From NCBI GenBank assembly GCA_034666045.1, contig JAXDMN010000252.1:1-22297 (forward strand): DNA of 22,297 bases. Reading direction: 5' to 3'. Under the pieces are notes generated by a model that was not told the DNA's origin, made no database searches, and worked only from the letters and a program-made list of their open reading frames with translations. Shown here piece by piece: positions 1-8,067 of the stretch; positions within the stretch are counted from its first letter, which is position 1; each line of letters opens with the position of its first letter. The position numbers and the translations under genes are program-made. The stretch comes from JAICTV01 sp034666045. Its GTDB lineage: Bacteria > Planctomycetota > Phycisphaerae > Tepidisphaerales > Tepidisphaeraceae.

Positions 1-349
1 TGAGGCTTGACGACGTCGCGTGCCAGCGCCTGCAGAGCCTGCCGTCACTTGAGCGACCTGAGAAGATAGGCACCCTCGCCGATGCATGTGATCCCATTCT
101 TCAGCCGCATTGTGCTGCGCGCGCAACGTCTCGACGATGGCGCACCAAACGCTGCCTATCGCGCGACTTAGCGGCTGATTCACGCGATATTGCCGAGGTC
201 GACCCGCAAAAAAACTGCGCCAATACGATTTTTGGGGTTGAAGCCGTTTTGTCATTGCTCTATTTCCCCGCTCCACGTCGGTGGGTTTGAGGCGCTTGGG
301 CTTGCCTCAATACGAGATCCCTCTACGGCGTTTCGTTCTGGAAAGTTAA
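1..349. other. Left-edge region with no recognised gene
   Basis: No recognisable gene lies here. Plus-strand frame 3 stays open from the window edge to a stop at 288-290 (about 95 codons), which could be the 3' end of an upstream gene or chance. The predicted residues match no family I know, and base composition becomes AT-richer from about 180 to 340, which argues against coding there. The last part should contain the promoter and leader of the secreted protein that follows, but I see no convincing -35/-10 pair. Confidence 0.4.
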
Positions 350-351
350 GT

Positions 352-357
352 GAAGGG
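352..357 (+). promoter_or_regulatory. Ribosome binding site for the first LEPR-XLL-like protein
   Basis: GAAGGG lies 7 bases before the ATG at 365. It overlaps an in-frame GTG at 350 that would otherwise give five more residues. The GTG has no comparable site in front of it, so the ATG is the better start. Confidence 0.5.
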
Positions 358-364
358 CTATGAG

Positions 365-3130
365 ATGGCACGAAGAGCTGTTGTTGGCGGATTCCGCGCC
401 ACGTGCGTCCTTGCGTCGGCTGTGTCGACGATCGCCGCGCGGTCGATTTCGAAAGTCGTAGAGGCATTGAACCCCGCGACCGCGCCTGCGCCGTCCTCCG
501 GTCAGGCGGTGCGCAGCACGCGCCCGATGGAAGCGCTCGAAGGACGCCAGCTCCTCGCCGGCGTCGCCATGGGCACCGATGGAATTCTCAACCTCTCCGC
601 CGCCAACAATCAGCGCAACACGATCACCGTCACGACTTCCGGCTCCAATATCATCGCCAAGGTCAACGCCACCTCCAAGACCGTCGCCGCCTCCGCCGTC
701 AAGGAGATCAAGATCACCGGCGGCAACTGGAACGACACGATCACCGTCGCAACCACGATCACCAAGAGGACGAACATCGACGGCAACGCCGGCGACGACA
801 AGATCATCGGCGGCAACGGCATCGACAAGGTCTACGGCGACATCGGCCACGATTCGATCTACGGCAACGGCGGGAACGATTCGCTGTTCGGCGACGCGGG
901 CAATGACCTGCTCGACGGCGGCACCGGCACCGACTCGCTGAACGGCGGCACGGGAACCAACACGCTCAAGAACGGCGAGACCGCCGCCCCTGCGCCGACC
1001 ACGAACGCCGCCGCGAACATCACTGCGCTGGAAATTTGGAACGCCGCCACGCGGACCAAGGTCCAGACGCTCACCAGCGGCTCGACGCTCGACCTGGCGA
1101 AGCTGCCTGCGAAGTTCACGCTGATCGCGCAGGGCACCGCCGGCAGCGTCAAGTTCGGCGTGGATTCCAACGGCAACTACCGCATCGAAAATGGCAAGCC
1201 GTGGTCGATCAGCGGCGGCACGACGACTGCTTTGAGCGCCTGGACGATCGGCACCGGCAGCCACACCGTGAAGGTGACGCCCTACACGAAGAGCGGCGCC
1301 ACCGGCACGGCCGGCGCGGCCAAGACGTACACCTTCAACGTGATCCGCAGCAGCACGCCGGTTCCGTCGTCCCCGACGCCGACCCCCGCGCCGACGCCCG
1401 CCCCGAGCACCGGCGGCATCGTCCCGCGCAACACCTTGGCCGCCGCGCCGGAGGCCATCATCGCCAGGTCGTCCGATTCGACGACCATCCACGCCGGGCA
1501 GTCCTTCCACGCCAACGCGATGAGCTCGAAGCTCAACAACGGCACGCCGCTCACCGCCCGTTACGTCTGGGACTTCGCCGACCCAGGCTCGAAGTACAAC
1601 ATCATGGAAGGCTTCAACGCCTCCCACTATTACACCAAGCCGGGCACCTACGACGTCAAGCTCACCCTCACCAACGAGGCCGGCAAGAGCGACAGCACCT
1701 CGATGAAGGTGACCGTCCTCGCCGCCGGGCGCAAGAAGATTTACGTCAGCACCACCGGCAGCGATTCCAACGACGGCCTGAGCGAAGCCAAGCCGATCAA
1801 GACCTTCGACAAGGCCAGGAGCAAGGTCGCCGACAACGTCGAGATCCTCTTCAAGGGCGGCAGCACGTTCGAGGTGAAGAGCGGCATGAGCGTCTACCGG
1901 CGCAACGTGGTGCTCGGCTCGTACGGCACCGGCAAGGCGACACTGAAGTACACCGGCGGGCTCGATTATGACTCGATGATCTGGCTCGGCGGCGGTGGCG
2001 GCGAGACCACCGTGCAGAACCTCGTCTTCGATTCGATCTACACCGGGATCTCCAAGGCCGGCCTCCCGCAGGCGGTCGGCATCAACGGAACCGGCAACAC
2101 GATCATCAACAACGAGTTCCGCAACCTCGGCTACGCGGTCAATGCCTTCAGCCAGCCCAAGGCGCTGCTCGTGCAGGACAACGACGCGCCGCTGAAGACC
2201 GGCCTGCGCGGCTACTTCGCTTGGGCGGGCGGCGAAGACCTCGTCTTCCAGGGCAACGTCGTCGCCAACGTCGACGGGCACGTCATCCGCATGGCGGACA
2301 TCAATCGCGTCAACGTCAACGACAACGATTTCACCAATCCGAATGAGACGTCCGGCTACCGCGGCACCCTCACCATTCACAGCGGCAGCTACGCCTACGT
2401 GCGCAACAACCGGCTGAACGACGGCTGGTTCTCCGTCGGCCCGCTCGGCAACGAAGACGGCCTCAACGCCAAGGCCAGCCGCTTCAACTGGAGCGTCTTC
2501 GAGAACAACACCATCAATCGCTCGCGCTTCATCGTGCTGCACGGCGCCAACCACACGATGTTCCGCAACAACGTCGTCAAGGTCCTCGACAACGATTGGG
2601 GCATCGAGATCCAGGGCTTCAACACCGAATACAACCGCGGCGTGAGCGACGTCGAAGTCGTCAACAACACGATGATCAACAACGGCGCCGCCGGCAACTT
2701 CATCCGCGTCAGCGGCGCGGCCGAGGGGATCTCGGTGGTGAACAACCTGTACGTCGCCCCGCACTTGCTCACCGGCACCGGCGGCGCGGCGCCGGTGTTC
2801 GTCTACGACAACAGCCTCTCGAGCTTCGACAAGATCACCAACAACGTCTGGGCCATGCCCACGATGAACAAGTACGCCGAGGGCGGCATCAACTACGTCT
2901 GGCCCATCTGGTCGAACGCCGCCGGCTACAAGACGCCGGCCGAGTGGAACGCCCTGGGCGTCGTCGGCACCGATTACTTCGAGGACATTGGCGTTTCCTC
3001 GACTTACGCGCCGTCGACGTCGGCGAGTTACGACAACATCGGCACGGTCTGGGGCGGCGTCTTCACCGACCGCAACGGCAAGATCCGATCGAACACCGGC
3101 GGCTGGACCGTCGGCGCGGTCGAGGCCTAG
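365..3130 (+). CDS. Secreted LEPR-XLL-like protein with RTX-like repeats, PKD and beta-helix domains (paralog A)
   Basis: Large exported protein of about 921 residues; its function is not known. Visible order, numbered from the ATG at 365: a basic N-terminus; the motif LEGRQLL at about 58-64, a variant of the planctomycete LEPR-XLL motif; seven tandem nonapeptides of the GGxGxDxUx type at about 137-200 (for example GGNGIDKVY), as in calcium-binding RTX repeats; a beta-sandwich-like domain at about 215-325; a Pro/Ser/Thr linker at about 330-350; a PKD domain at about 362-453 (WDFADPG and HYYTKPGTYDV); and from about 456 a right-handed parallel beta-helix rich in Asn ladders (NNTMINN). The helix opens with KIYVSTTGSDSNDG, common at the start of pectate-lyase-like folds. 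The C-terminus ends WTVGAVEA. No lyase or epimerase catalytic motif was recognised. It is a full-length homologue of the minus-strand protein at 5073-7673. Beta-helix plus RTX architecture occurs in alginate C5-epimerases and polysaccharide lyases, so a polysaccharide-binding or polysaccharide-modifying role is a guess. Confidence 0.88.
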   Translation: MARRAVVGGFRATCVLASAVSTIAARSISKVVEALNPATAPAPSSGQAVRSTRPMEALEGRQLLAGVAMGTDGILNLSAANNQRNTITVTTSGSNIIAKVNATSKTVAASAVKEIKITGGNWNDTITVATTITKRTNIDGNAGDDKIIGGNGIDKVYGDIGHDSIYGNGGNDSLFGDAGNDLLDGGTGTDSLNGGTGTNTLKNGETAAPAPTTNAAANITALEIWNAATRTKVQTLTSGSTLDLAKLPAKFTLIAQGTAGSVKFGVDSNGNYRIENGKPWSISGGTTTALSAWTIGTGSHTVKVTPYTKSGATGTAGAAKTYTFNVIRSSTPVPSSPTPTPAPTPAPSTGGIVPRNTLAAAPEAIIARSSDSTTIHAGQSFHANAMSSKLNNGTPLTARYVWDFADPGSKYNIMEGFNASHYYTKPGTYDVKLTLTNEAGKSDSTSMKVTVLAAGRKKIYVSTTGSDSNDGLSEAKPIKTFDKARSKVADNVEILFKGGSTFEVKSGMSVYRRNVVLGSYGTGKATLKYTGGLDYDSMIWLGGGGGETTVQNLVFDSIYTGISKAGLPQAVGINGTGNTIINNEFRNLGYAVNAFSQPKALLVQDNDAPLKTGLRGYFAWAGGEDLVFQGNVVANVDGHVIRMADINRVNVNDNDFTNPNETSGYRGTLTIHSGSYAYVRNNRLNDGWFSVGPLGNEDGLNAKASRFNWSVFENNTINRSRFIVLHGANHTMFRNNVVKVLDNDWGIEIQGFNTEYNRGVSDVEVVNNTMINNGAAGNFIRVSGAAEGISVVNNLYVAPHLLTGTGGAAPVFVYDNSLSSFDKITNNVWAMPTMNKYAEGGINYVWPIWSNAAGYKTPAEWNALGVVGTDYFEDIGVSSTYAPSTSASYDNIGTVWGGVFTDRNGKIRSNTGGWTVGAVEA

Positions 3131-3187
3131 CCTGAACTCAAATCGCAACTCGGCGCAGGTTGCCTATCCTGCCGCCGCGCAGTCATC

Positions 3188-3222
3188 CGATCGCCGCGTG
3201 GAAGCTTTTCACGCGGCGATCG
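3188..3222 (+). terminator. Stem-loop after paralog A, possible terminator
   Basis: A 16-bp hairpin (arms 3188-3203 and 3207-3222, 3-base loop, one G-T pair) starts 57 bases after the stop of the beta-helix protein and ends 42 bases before the next gene. The core arm is CGATCGCCGCGTG. No U-tract follows, so it is not a classic intrinsic terminator. It may protect the 3' end of the mRNA or separate the two transcription units. Confidence 0.45.
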
Positions 3223-3264
3223 TGCGTTGGCACGTTCGTCCGGTTCCGGTAGGTTAGTCACGCC

Positions 3265-4023
3265 ATGACCGACTTCGCCCCCACGATTGAGAATGTGCCC
3301 AGTGCGCCGACTCAACGATGGCAGTCGCTTCGCCCGTTCGTCCCCCGGCGATTGCAGCCGTACCTGCGCGGCCTTCGCAAACGCATGCAGTGGCGGCGCT
3401 GGCGCCGGCTCGACGAACCGTTCCGCAGCATCTTTGCCTACACGCAGGTGAACACGACGCGGCAGCACAACCTGCTGCGGCTGTGCGAGCAGATCGAACG
3501 CGAAGCCGTGCCGGGCGCGGTCGTCGAATGCGGCGTGCTCGATGGCGGAACCGCCGCGCTGATGGCCTTCGGCACCGCCGCCTCCGCCCGCGCGGTCCAC
3601 CTCTTCGACGCCTGGGAAGGACTGCCGGAAACCTGCGCCGAGGACGGCGCCAGCGCCAAAGCGTGGACCGGCGAGGTCGTCGGCAGCCCGGTGCGCGTGA
3701 CGGCGGTGTTGCGCAAGCTGAAAATCAACCTGTCGCGCGTGACGTTCCACCGCGGTTGGTTCGATCAGACCTTCCCGAACGCTGAGATCCCGCAGATCGC
3801 GCTGCTTCACGTCGACGCGGATTTTTATGAGCCGACCAAGCTCATTTTCGAGCGCTGGTATCCGCACGTCGCGTCCGGCGGGTTCATTCAGATCGATGAT
3901 TACGATTCCTTCGCCGGCTGCCGCCGCGCGGTGGACGAATTCCTCCGCCAGCACCCGGAAGTGACGCTCGAAAGCGCCGGCAAAGTCGCCAGCGCGCGGG
4001 CGTGCTTCATCCGCAAGCCATAA
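3265..4023 (+). CDS. TylF/MycF-like SAM-dependent O-methyltransferase
   Basis: A 252-residue methyltransferase of the TylF/macrocin O-methyltransferase type, which methylates sugar hydroxyls in macrolide and polysaccharide pathways. The SAM-binding loop reads VVECGVLDGGT (residues 86-96), followed by LFDAWEGLP, matching the family DSFEGLP signature. The metal and acceptor region is HVDADFYEPT (from residue 182) and the conserved GGFIQIDDYDSF (Asp211-Asp212-Tyr213). The family is about 220-260 residues, so this looks complete. The ATG at 3265 is preceded by a purine-poor GGTAGGTT and is only moderately supported. It is followed 145 bases later by an FkbM-type methyltransferase on the same strand. 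Presence of a sugar-type methyltransferase near a glycosyltransferase suggests glycan decoration; the acceptor is unknown. Confidence 0.85.
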   Translation: MTDFAPTIENVPSAPTQRWQSLRPFVPRRLQPYLRGLRKRMQWRRWRRLDEPFRSIFAYTQVNTTRQHNLLRLCEQIEREAVPGAVVECGVLDGGTAALMAFGTAASARAVHLFDAWEGLPETCAEDGASAKAWTGEVVGSPVRVTAVLRKLKINLSRVTFHRGWFDQTFPNAEIPQIALLHVDADFYEPTKLIFERWYPHVASGGFIQIDDYDSFAGCRRAVDEFLRQHPEVTLESAGKVASARACFIRKP

Positions 4024-4158
4024 ACAACAGGACGAAGGGCCGCGAGATTACCGCAGCTTTCGTTCTGTTCGTTCTACCTTCCGCAACCGTCCGCTGTATC
4101 ATGATGGCGCCGTGCCCAGGCCTGTTCGCCGACCATGCTGTCGGTTCGGTTAAGCCTT

Positions 4159-4164
4159 GGGAGG
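4159..4164 (+). promoter_or_regulatory. Ribosome binding site choosing the FkbM GTG start
   Basis: GGGAGG sits 4 bases before the GTG at 4169. The alternative in-frame TTG at 4157 overlaps this site and has none of its own, so GTG 4169 is preferred. Confidence 0.5.
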
Positions 4165-4168
4165 TCAG

Positions 4169-5062
4169 GTGGATCTCAAATCGTTATTCCGTGCGGTTCG
4201 CGCGCGCGTCAAGCGGCTGCCCCTGATCGGGCGTCCGCTGTACCACCTGTACCTCCTGGCCTTTTGCCGCGAGGGCCGGGTTTGCGTGATCGAACACGGG
4301 CATCTGCGGGGCACGAAACTCCGGCGGTTCAATCGGACATTGCGGGTCCAGACGACCTACCTCGATGGCACGTACGAAGGGCATTTGCAGGATGCGCTCG
4401 TGCGCGAGCTGAAGCCGGGACAAGTTTTCTGGGATGTTGGCGCGAACGAGGGATTCTTCACCCTGCTCGCCGCAAAATTGGTGGGCGACACGGGAACGAT
4501 CGTCGCGTTCGAGGCACACCCGGACACCTGCAACCAGTTACGGCAACAGGTCGCGGTCAACGATTTGCGGAATGTCACCATCGTGCAAAAGGCGGTCGCC
4601 GACCGTTCGGGAAAGATGTCGTTCGTTGACGACGCCGCTTCGACGATGGCGCGGCTTGCCGAAGCGCGTAACACCCGCGCGGCGGGAAGGATGATCACCG
4701 TCGACGCCACGACATTGGATGATTCGGTAAATTGCGCGGGGAAGAAGCCAACCCTGCTGAAGATCGACGTCGAGGGCGCGGAAATTCTCGTGCTCCGCGG
4801 GGCGGATCGCTTGTTGCGCGAGTGTCGCCCGACCATCCTCGTCGAACTGCACGACGCCGAACTCGCCGCCGAGGCCCGCGCCATATTCGACTCGTACGGC
4901 TACTCCCTTTCGGATAGCAACGGTCGCGTGATCCCTCACGATCAATACGTGCGACTCGTCTGCGCTCGGCCTGCCGCTACGGATGCCAACTCAGTAATGA
5001 GCAGTGCGAACGTCACCGATGACGTTCGCGCTGCTACATCTGACCAAGCCGCGCCCTTGTGA
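4169..5062 (+). CDS. FkbM family SAM-dependent methyltransferase
   Basis: A roughly 297-residue protein of the FkbM O-methyltransferase family. Known members methylate hydroxyls of polyketides, and many act in polysaccharide or glycolipid clusters. Motif I is FWDVGANEGFFTLLAAK (Asp at about 89), motif II ends IVAFEAHPD, and the family hallmark LLKIDVEGAEILVLRG starts near residue 196. A basic N-terminus (RARVKRLPLIGRP) precedes the catalytic domain. The last 20 or so residues, rich in Ala, Ser and Asp, are outside the normal domain. They are encoded by a 36-base inverted repeat at 5000-5035, so the tail may be incidental. It lies in tandem with the TylF-like gene and ends 10 bases before the 3' end of the opposing beta-helix gene. 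Confidence 0.87.
   Translation: MDLKSLFRAVRARVKRLPLIGRPLYHLYLLAFCREGRVCVIEHGHLRGTKLRRFNRTLRVQTTYLDGTYEGHLQDALVRELKPGQVFWDVGANEGFFTLLAAKLVGDTGTIVAFEAHPDTCNQLRQQVAVNDLRNVTIVQKAVADRSGKMSFVDDAASTMARLAEARNTRAAGRMITVDATTLDDSVNCAGKKPTLLKIDVEGAEILVLRGADRLLRECRPTILVELHDAELAAEARAIFDSYGYSLSDSNGRVIPHDQYVRLVCARPAATDANSVMSSANVTDDVRAATSDQAAPL
5000..5035. terminator. 16-bp stem-loop at the convergent gene junction
   Basis: Arms 5000-5015 and 5020-5035 are complementary at 15 of 16 positions (core GCGAACGTCA) around the tetraloop CCGA. It lies inside the last codons of the FkbM gene and 38 bases past the stop of the opposing minus-strand gene. No T-run flanks it on either strand. It is most easily read as a 3'-end structure for the minus-strand mRNA, or as a bidirectional barrier between converging transcription units. 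Confidence 0.5.
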
Positions 5063-5072
5063 GCGCCGGCGT

Positions 5073-7673
5073 TTATGCCGCCTTCTTCAAGCTGGCGCCG
5101 GCGGTGATGCCGCCGAGGCTGACCTTGTAGCTGCTCGTCAGCGTCACGTCCTGGAACTGGTCGTGCTTGACCTGGCCGTAGGCTTCCCACTCCGCCGGGG
5201 TCTTGTAGCACGAAGCGTCAGCGCCGGTGCCGACGTAGTTAATGCCGCCATCCGCGTAGGCCAGGATCGTCGGCATCGGCCAGACGTTGTCGCAGATCGT
5301 CCGGAAGCCGGAGAGGTCGCCGGTCTTGATCTGCATCGGCGCCGAGTCGAGCGCGCCGGTTTCAAAGTTGGGCGCCACGTAGAGGTTGTTGCTCACCGTC
5401 ACGTCCTCGACTGCGCCGCCCACCTTGAGGAACTTGCCGCCCGTGCCGTTGTTGATCACGGTGTTGCGGACGATGTAGACGTCCTTGGTGCCGCGGCCGT
5501 ACTGATCGCTCCAGCCCGGCATGTCGATCGCGATGCCGTCCGTCTTGGTGATGACGTTATTGCGGATCATCACGTGCTCGGTGCCGTGGCTGACGTTGAT
5601 CTGCGCCTCGTTGAGCATGTTGTTCTCGACGACGACCCACTTCAGCCGCGATTCCTTGTGATCGAGCCCCGCGCCGGCGTCGAGCGGTCCGAGACCGAGC
5701 GGGCTGTCGCTCAGCTTGTTGCCGGTGACGTAGACGTAGTTGCCCTTGTGCAGCGTGAGCACGCCGCGGATGCCGTTGGTGGTCGGGTCGTTCGTGAAGT
5801 CGTTGTTCGCGATCAGCACGCGATCTGCGCCCGCCTGGCGGAGCACGTGCGACTGATAGCTGTCCTTCACGTTGTTCCCGATGTAAACGTGGTCAGTCCC
5901 CTGCACCCACGCGAAGTAGGTGCGCAGGCCGCGGACGTTCGGGCAGTCGTTGTCCTGGACGAGGACGCCCTCGGGCACGCCGTTGTTGTTGATCGCGTAA
6001 CCGACGTTGAGGAACGAGCAATCGCGGACGGCGATGTTCTTGCCGCCGACGCGGACGGCGTCGTTGTAGCCTTCCTCCTGAAGCGTCGTGAACGCCGAAT
6101 CGAACGCCACGCCGCGGATCGTCACGTCCTCGCCGTTATGAGTGGCGAAGATCGTGTTGTAGTTCTTCGCGCCGGTCCACTTCAGGACCGGCTTGGCGCC
6201 GGTGCCGTAGGCGCTGACGACGACGTTGCTGTGACCGAGGCTCATCGACGACGTCGTCGTGTACGTGCCGCCGCGGGCGAAGAGCACTTCGGTGTTGTCG
6301 CTGACGAGCTGCGCGGCGCGGGCGAAGGTCTTGACGGCGGCGTTGGTGGTGCGGCCGGTGTTTGCGTCGTTGCCGGTCGGGCTGACGTAAACGTAGCGGC
6401 GCGTCGCGTCGGTGATCGTCACCTTGGTCGAGACCGAGCCGACCTTGCCGGCGGAATTCGTCACCTTCAGTGTGATCGTGTACGTGCCGGCCTTGTCATA
6501 CATGTGGGCGGCGTTGAAACCGGTCAGCGTGTTGTGCTTCGAGCCGACGTCGCCGAAATTCCAGTCGAACTTCGCCCCGAGCAGATCGCCGACCTTCAGC
6601 GCCGTCTGCAAGCCGTTCACGTGAATCGCGTGACCGGCCGTGACCGACGCATCCATCACGTCAATGACGGCGGTCGGGATGTTCTTGTCGACGGCCGGCG
6701 GCTGCGGCGTCACCACCGGGGGCGGCGTCACCGGCGGGGGCTGCGTGACCGGCGGGGGGGTAACGTTGTTCGAGATCAACCCGCCGCTGAGCTCCGGCGA
6801 ATTCACCACGTTGAACGTCACCGTCTTCGCGGTGCCCGCTTCGCCCACGCCGCCCTTTTGCGAGTACGGCGTAGCGGACAGCGCGTGGACACCCAGCTTC
6901 GGGGTCCAGCCGTTCAGGTCTCCCGCGTCGTCGGCGAGCAGCGCGTAGGGCGCGATGTTTTCCACGCGGACGAACTGCCCGTCGAACACGAACCCGACGC
7001 TCGCCGTGCCGATGCCGCCGCTGAGGTTTGCGACGATGTTCAGCTTGGCCGGGAGACTGGCCATGTTCAGCGTGTCGCCATTGTTGACGGTGCCGACCGC
7101 CTGCTGGGTCTCGGCGTCGAAGAGCGTGAAGCTCGTGACGGAGACGCTGTAGGCGCGGTTGGTGACCGGGTTGATCTTGAGCGGATCGTCGTTCGCGCCC
7201 GCATCGAGGCGGTCCTGTCCGGCGCCGCCGATCAGCAGGTCGTCGCCCGCGCCGCCGCGGAGCGTGTCGTTGTCGTTACCGCCGATAACCGTGTCGTTGC
7301 CCGAGCCGGCGACGATGCTGTCGCGACCGCCGGCGGTGCGAATGTAGGCGTCCTGGCGGATCGTGGGATCGACGAAGACATTGTCATCCATCCCGCCGCC
7401 GATAATGCGGATCGACTTCACGTCGGTGATATTGAAGTGGGCCTTGGCGCCGTTGGCCCGCGCGAACAGCGTGATGCCGTCGGTGTTCGGCGTGACGCTG
7501 ATGCGGTTCAGGCCATTGGCTTTACCCTCGAGGATCAGCATCCCGTCCACGAGATGCACCGCGGACATGAGCCGCCGATCTTCAAGCGTCTCGAGCACCG
7601 GCTTGCAGCCGCGGCCGCCGACCAGGGTCGAATTGATCGCGTCGTTGATGTTGGATCGAGTAGCCTTCTTCAT
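5073..7673 (-). CDS. Secreted LEPR-XLL-like protein with RTX-like repeats, PKD and beta-helix domains (paralog B)
   Basis: An 866-residue homologue of the protein at 365-3130, collinear over nearly the whole length. Order: basic N-terminus; LEDRRLM at residues 30-36 (LEPR-XLL variant); six RTX-type nonapeptides at about 113-166 (AGSGNDTVI, GGAGDDLLI); a beta-sandwich-like domain (NGWTPKLGVHALSATPYS) to about 290; a Pro/Thr/Val linker at about 301-330; a PKD domain at about 335-420 (WNFGDVGSKHNTLTGF); and a beta-helix from about 424 opening YVYVSPTGNDANTG. Shared blocks include YGTG, GYAIN, GLRTYFAW versus GLRGYFAW, NNLYVAP, ADGGINYV and YKTPAEW. Unlike paralog A it lacks the roughly 38-residue tail ending WTVGAVEA and ends ASLKKAA. 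The N-terminus is also shorter. The ATG at 7673 has only a weak ribosome site. Probably cell-surface or secreted; the substrate is unknown. Confidence 0.88.
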   Translation of the reverse strand: MKKATRSNINDAINSTLVGGRGCKPVLETLEDRRLMSAVHLVDGMLILEGKANGLNRISVTPNTDGITLFARANGAKAHFNITDVKSIRIIGGGMDDNVFVDPTIRQDAYIRTAGGRDSIVAGSGNDTVIGGNDNDTLRGGAGDDLLIGGAGQDRLDAGANDDPLKINPVTNRAYSVSVTSFTLFDAETQQAVGTVNNGDTLNMASLPAKLNIVANLSGGIGTASVGFVFDGQFVRVENIAPYALLADDAGDLNGWTPKLGVHALSATPYSQKGGVGEAGTAKTVTFNVVNSPELSGGLISNNVTPPPVTQPPPVTPPPVVTPQPPAVDKNIPTAVIDVMDASVTAGHAIHVNGLQTALKVGDLLGAKFDWNFGDVGSKHNTLTGFNAAHMYDKAGTYTITLKVTNSAGKVGSVSTKVTITDATRRYVYVSPTGNDANTGRTTNAAVKTFARAAQLVSDNTEVLFARGGTYTTTSSMSLGHSNVVVSAYGTGAKPVLKWTGAKNYNTIFATHNGEDVTIRGVAFDSAFTTLQEEGYNDAVRVGGKNIAVRDCSFLNVGYAINNNGVPEGVLVQDNDCPNVRGLRTYFAWVQGTDHVYIGNNVKDSYQSHVLRQAGADRVLIANNDFTNDPTTNGIRGVLTLHKGNYVYVTGNKLSDSPLGLGPLDAGAGLDHKESRLKWVVVENNMLNEAQINVSHGTEHVMIRNNVITKTDGIAIDMPGWSDQYGRGTKDVYIVRNTVINNGTGGKFLKVGGAVEDVTVSNNLYVAPNFETGALDSAPMQIKTGDLSGFRTICDNVWPMPTILAYADGGINYVGTGADASCYKTPAEWEAYGQVKHDQFQDVTLTSSYKVSLGGITAGASLKKAA

Positions 7674-8067
7674 GCCACTCGAATCGGGACGAAATTCAGG
7701 TCAAAGAAGCCGCATTAGCATTGAAATAGCGTGTTTTATCGGGAAATGGGTTGGCGCAACCCGCGCCGGCGGCCGCGCACGGCACATCTTCACGTCCGAT
7801 AGATTTTCGGATGGCAATGCTATGAGGCGCGTGCGGGTAAAGACCGCCTGCCCGTCAGGCGCGTCGCGGCCGGCCCGCGCGGAGTCCTCGTCACGCGCGT
7901 CGCGCGTGACGGAACTCGCCCGCGCCGCGCGACAGGACCTTGCGACGCCGTTTGCGGTTTCGCACTTCAATCCGCCAGCAACGACCGATAACACGCGCGG
8001 AAATCTCAACGCGGGTCCGGGCGCAGGGGTTGCGTGACAGCGTCGTTGACCTCAGATTGTGGTCCTG
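7674..8067. other. Divergent intergenic region
   Basis: This holds the 5' regions of paralog B (minus) and the glycosyltransferase (plus), so both promoters should be here. Bases 7680-7760 are AT-richer than the rest and are the likely promoter area for paralog B. The remainder is very rich in CGCG and includes a near-perfect palindrome at 7889-7911. Open frames on both strands are Arg/Ala-rich and match nothing recognisable. No clear -35/-10 pair was identified. Confidence 0.4.
7889..7911. repeat. 23-base near-perfect palindrome
   Basis: Two 11-base arms (CGTCACGCGCG and its complement) flank a single T at 7900. It lies about 160 bases upstream of the glycosyltransferase start. It could be a protein-binding site or an RNA hairpin in the leader. 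GC-rich sequence makes chance CGCG palindromes common, but the CGTCA/TGACG ends add specificity. Confidence 0.4.

Noticed and set aside
323..3148. 941-codon open frame on the minus strand opposite paralog A
   Set aside because: Its product is a Val/Ala/Asp/Arg-rich string with no domains, while the plus strand encodes recognisable RTX, PKD and beta-helix domains. High third-position GC leaves the antisense frame open.
4072..4102. TTCTAC-19-TATCAT as a promoter for the FkbM gene
   Set aside because: Weak -35 and long spacing; not distinguishable from chance.
5004..7718. 904-codon open frame on the plus strand opposite paralog B
   Set aside because: Same codon-bias effect. The sequence is dominated by RRxxDVV-type low-complexity strings, and the opposite strand holds the clear paralog.
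7701..8009. 102-codon minus-strand frame upstream of paralog B
   Set aside because: Arg/Ala-rich, no homology recognised, and it lies in the expected promoter region.
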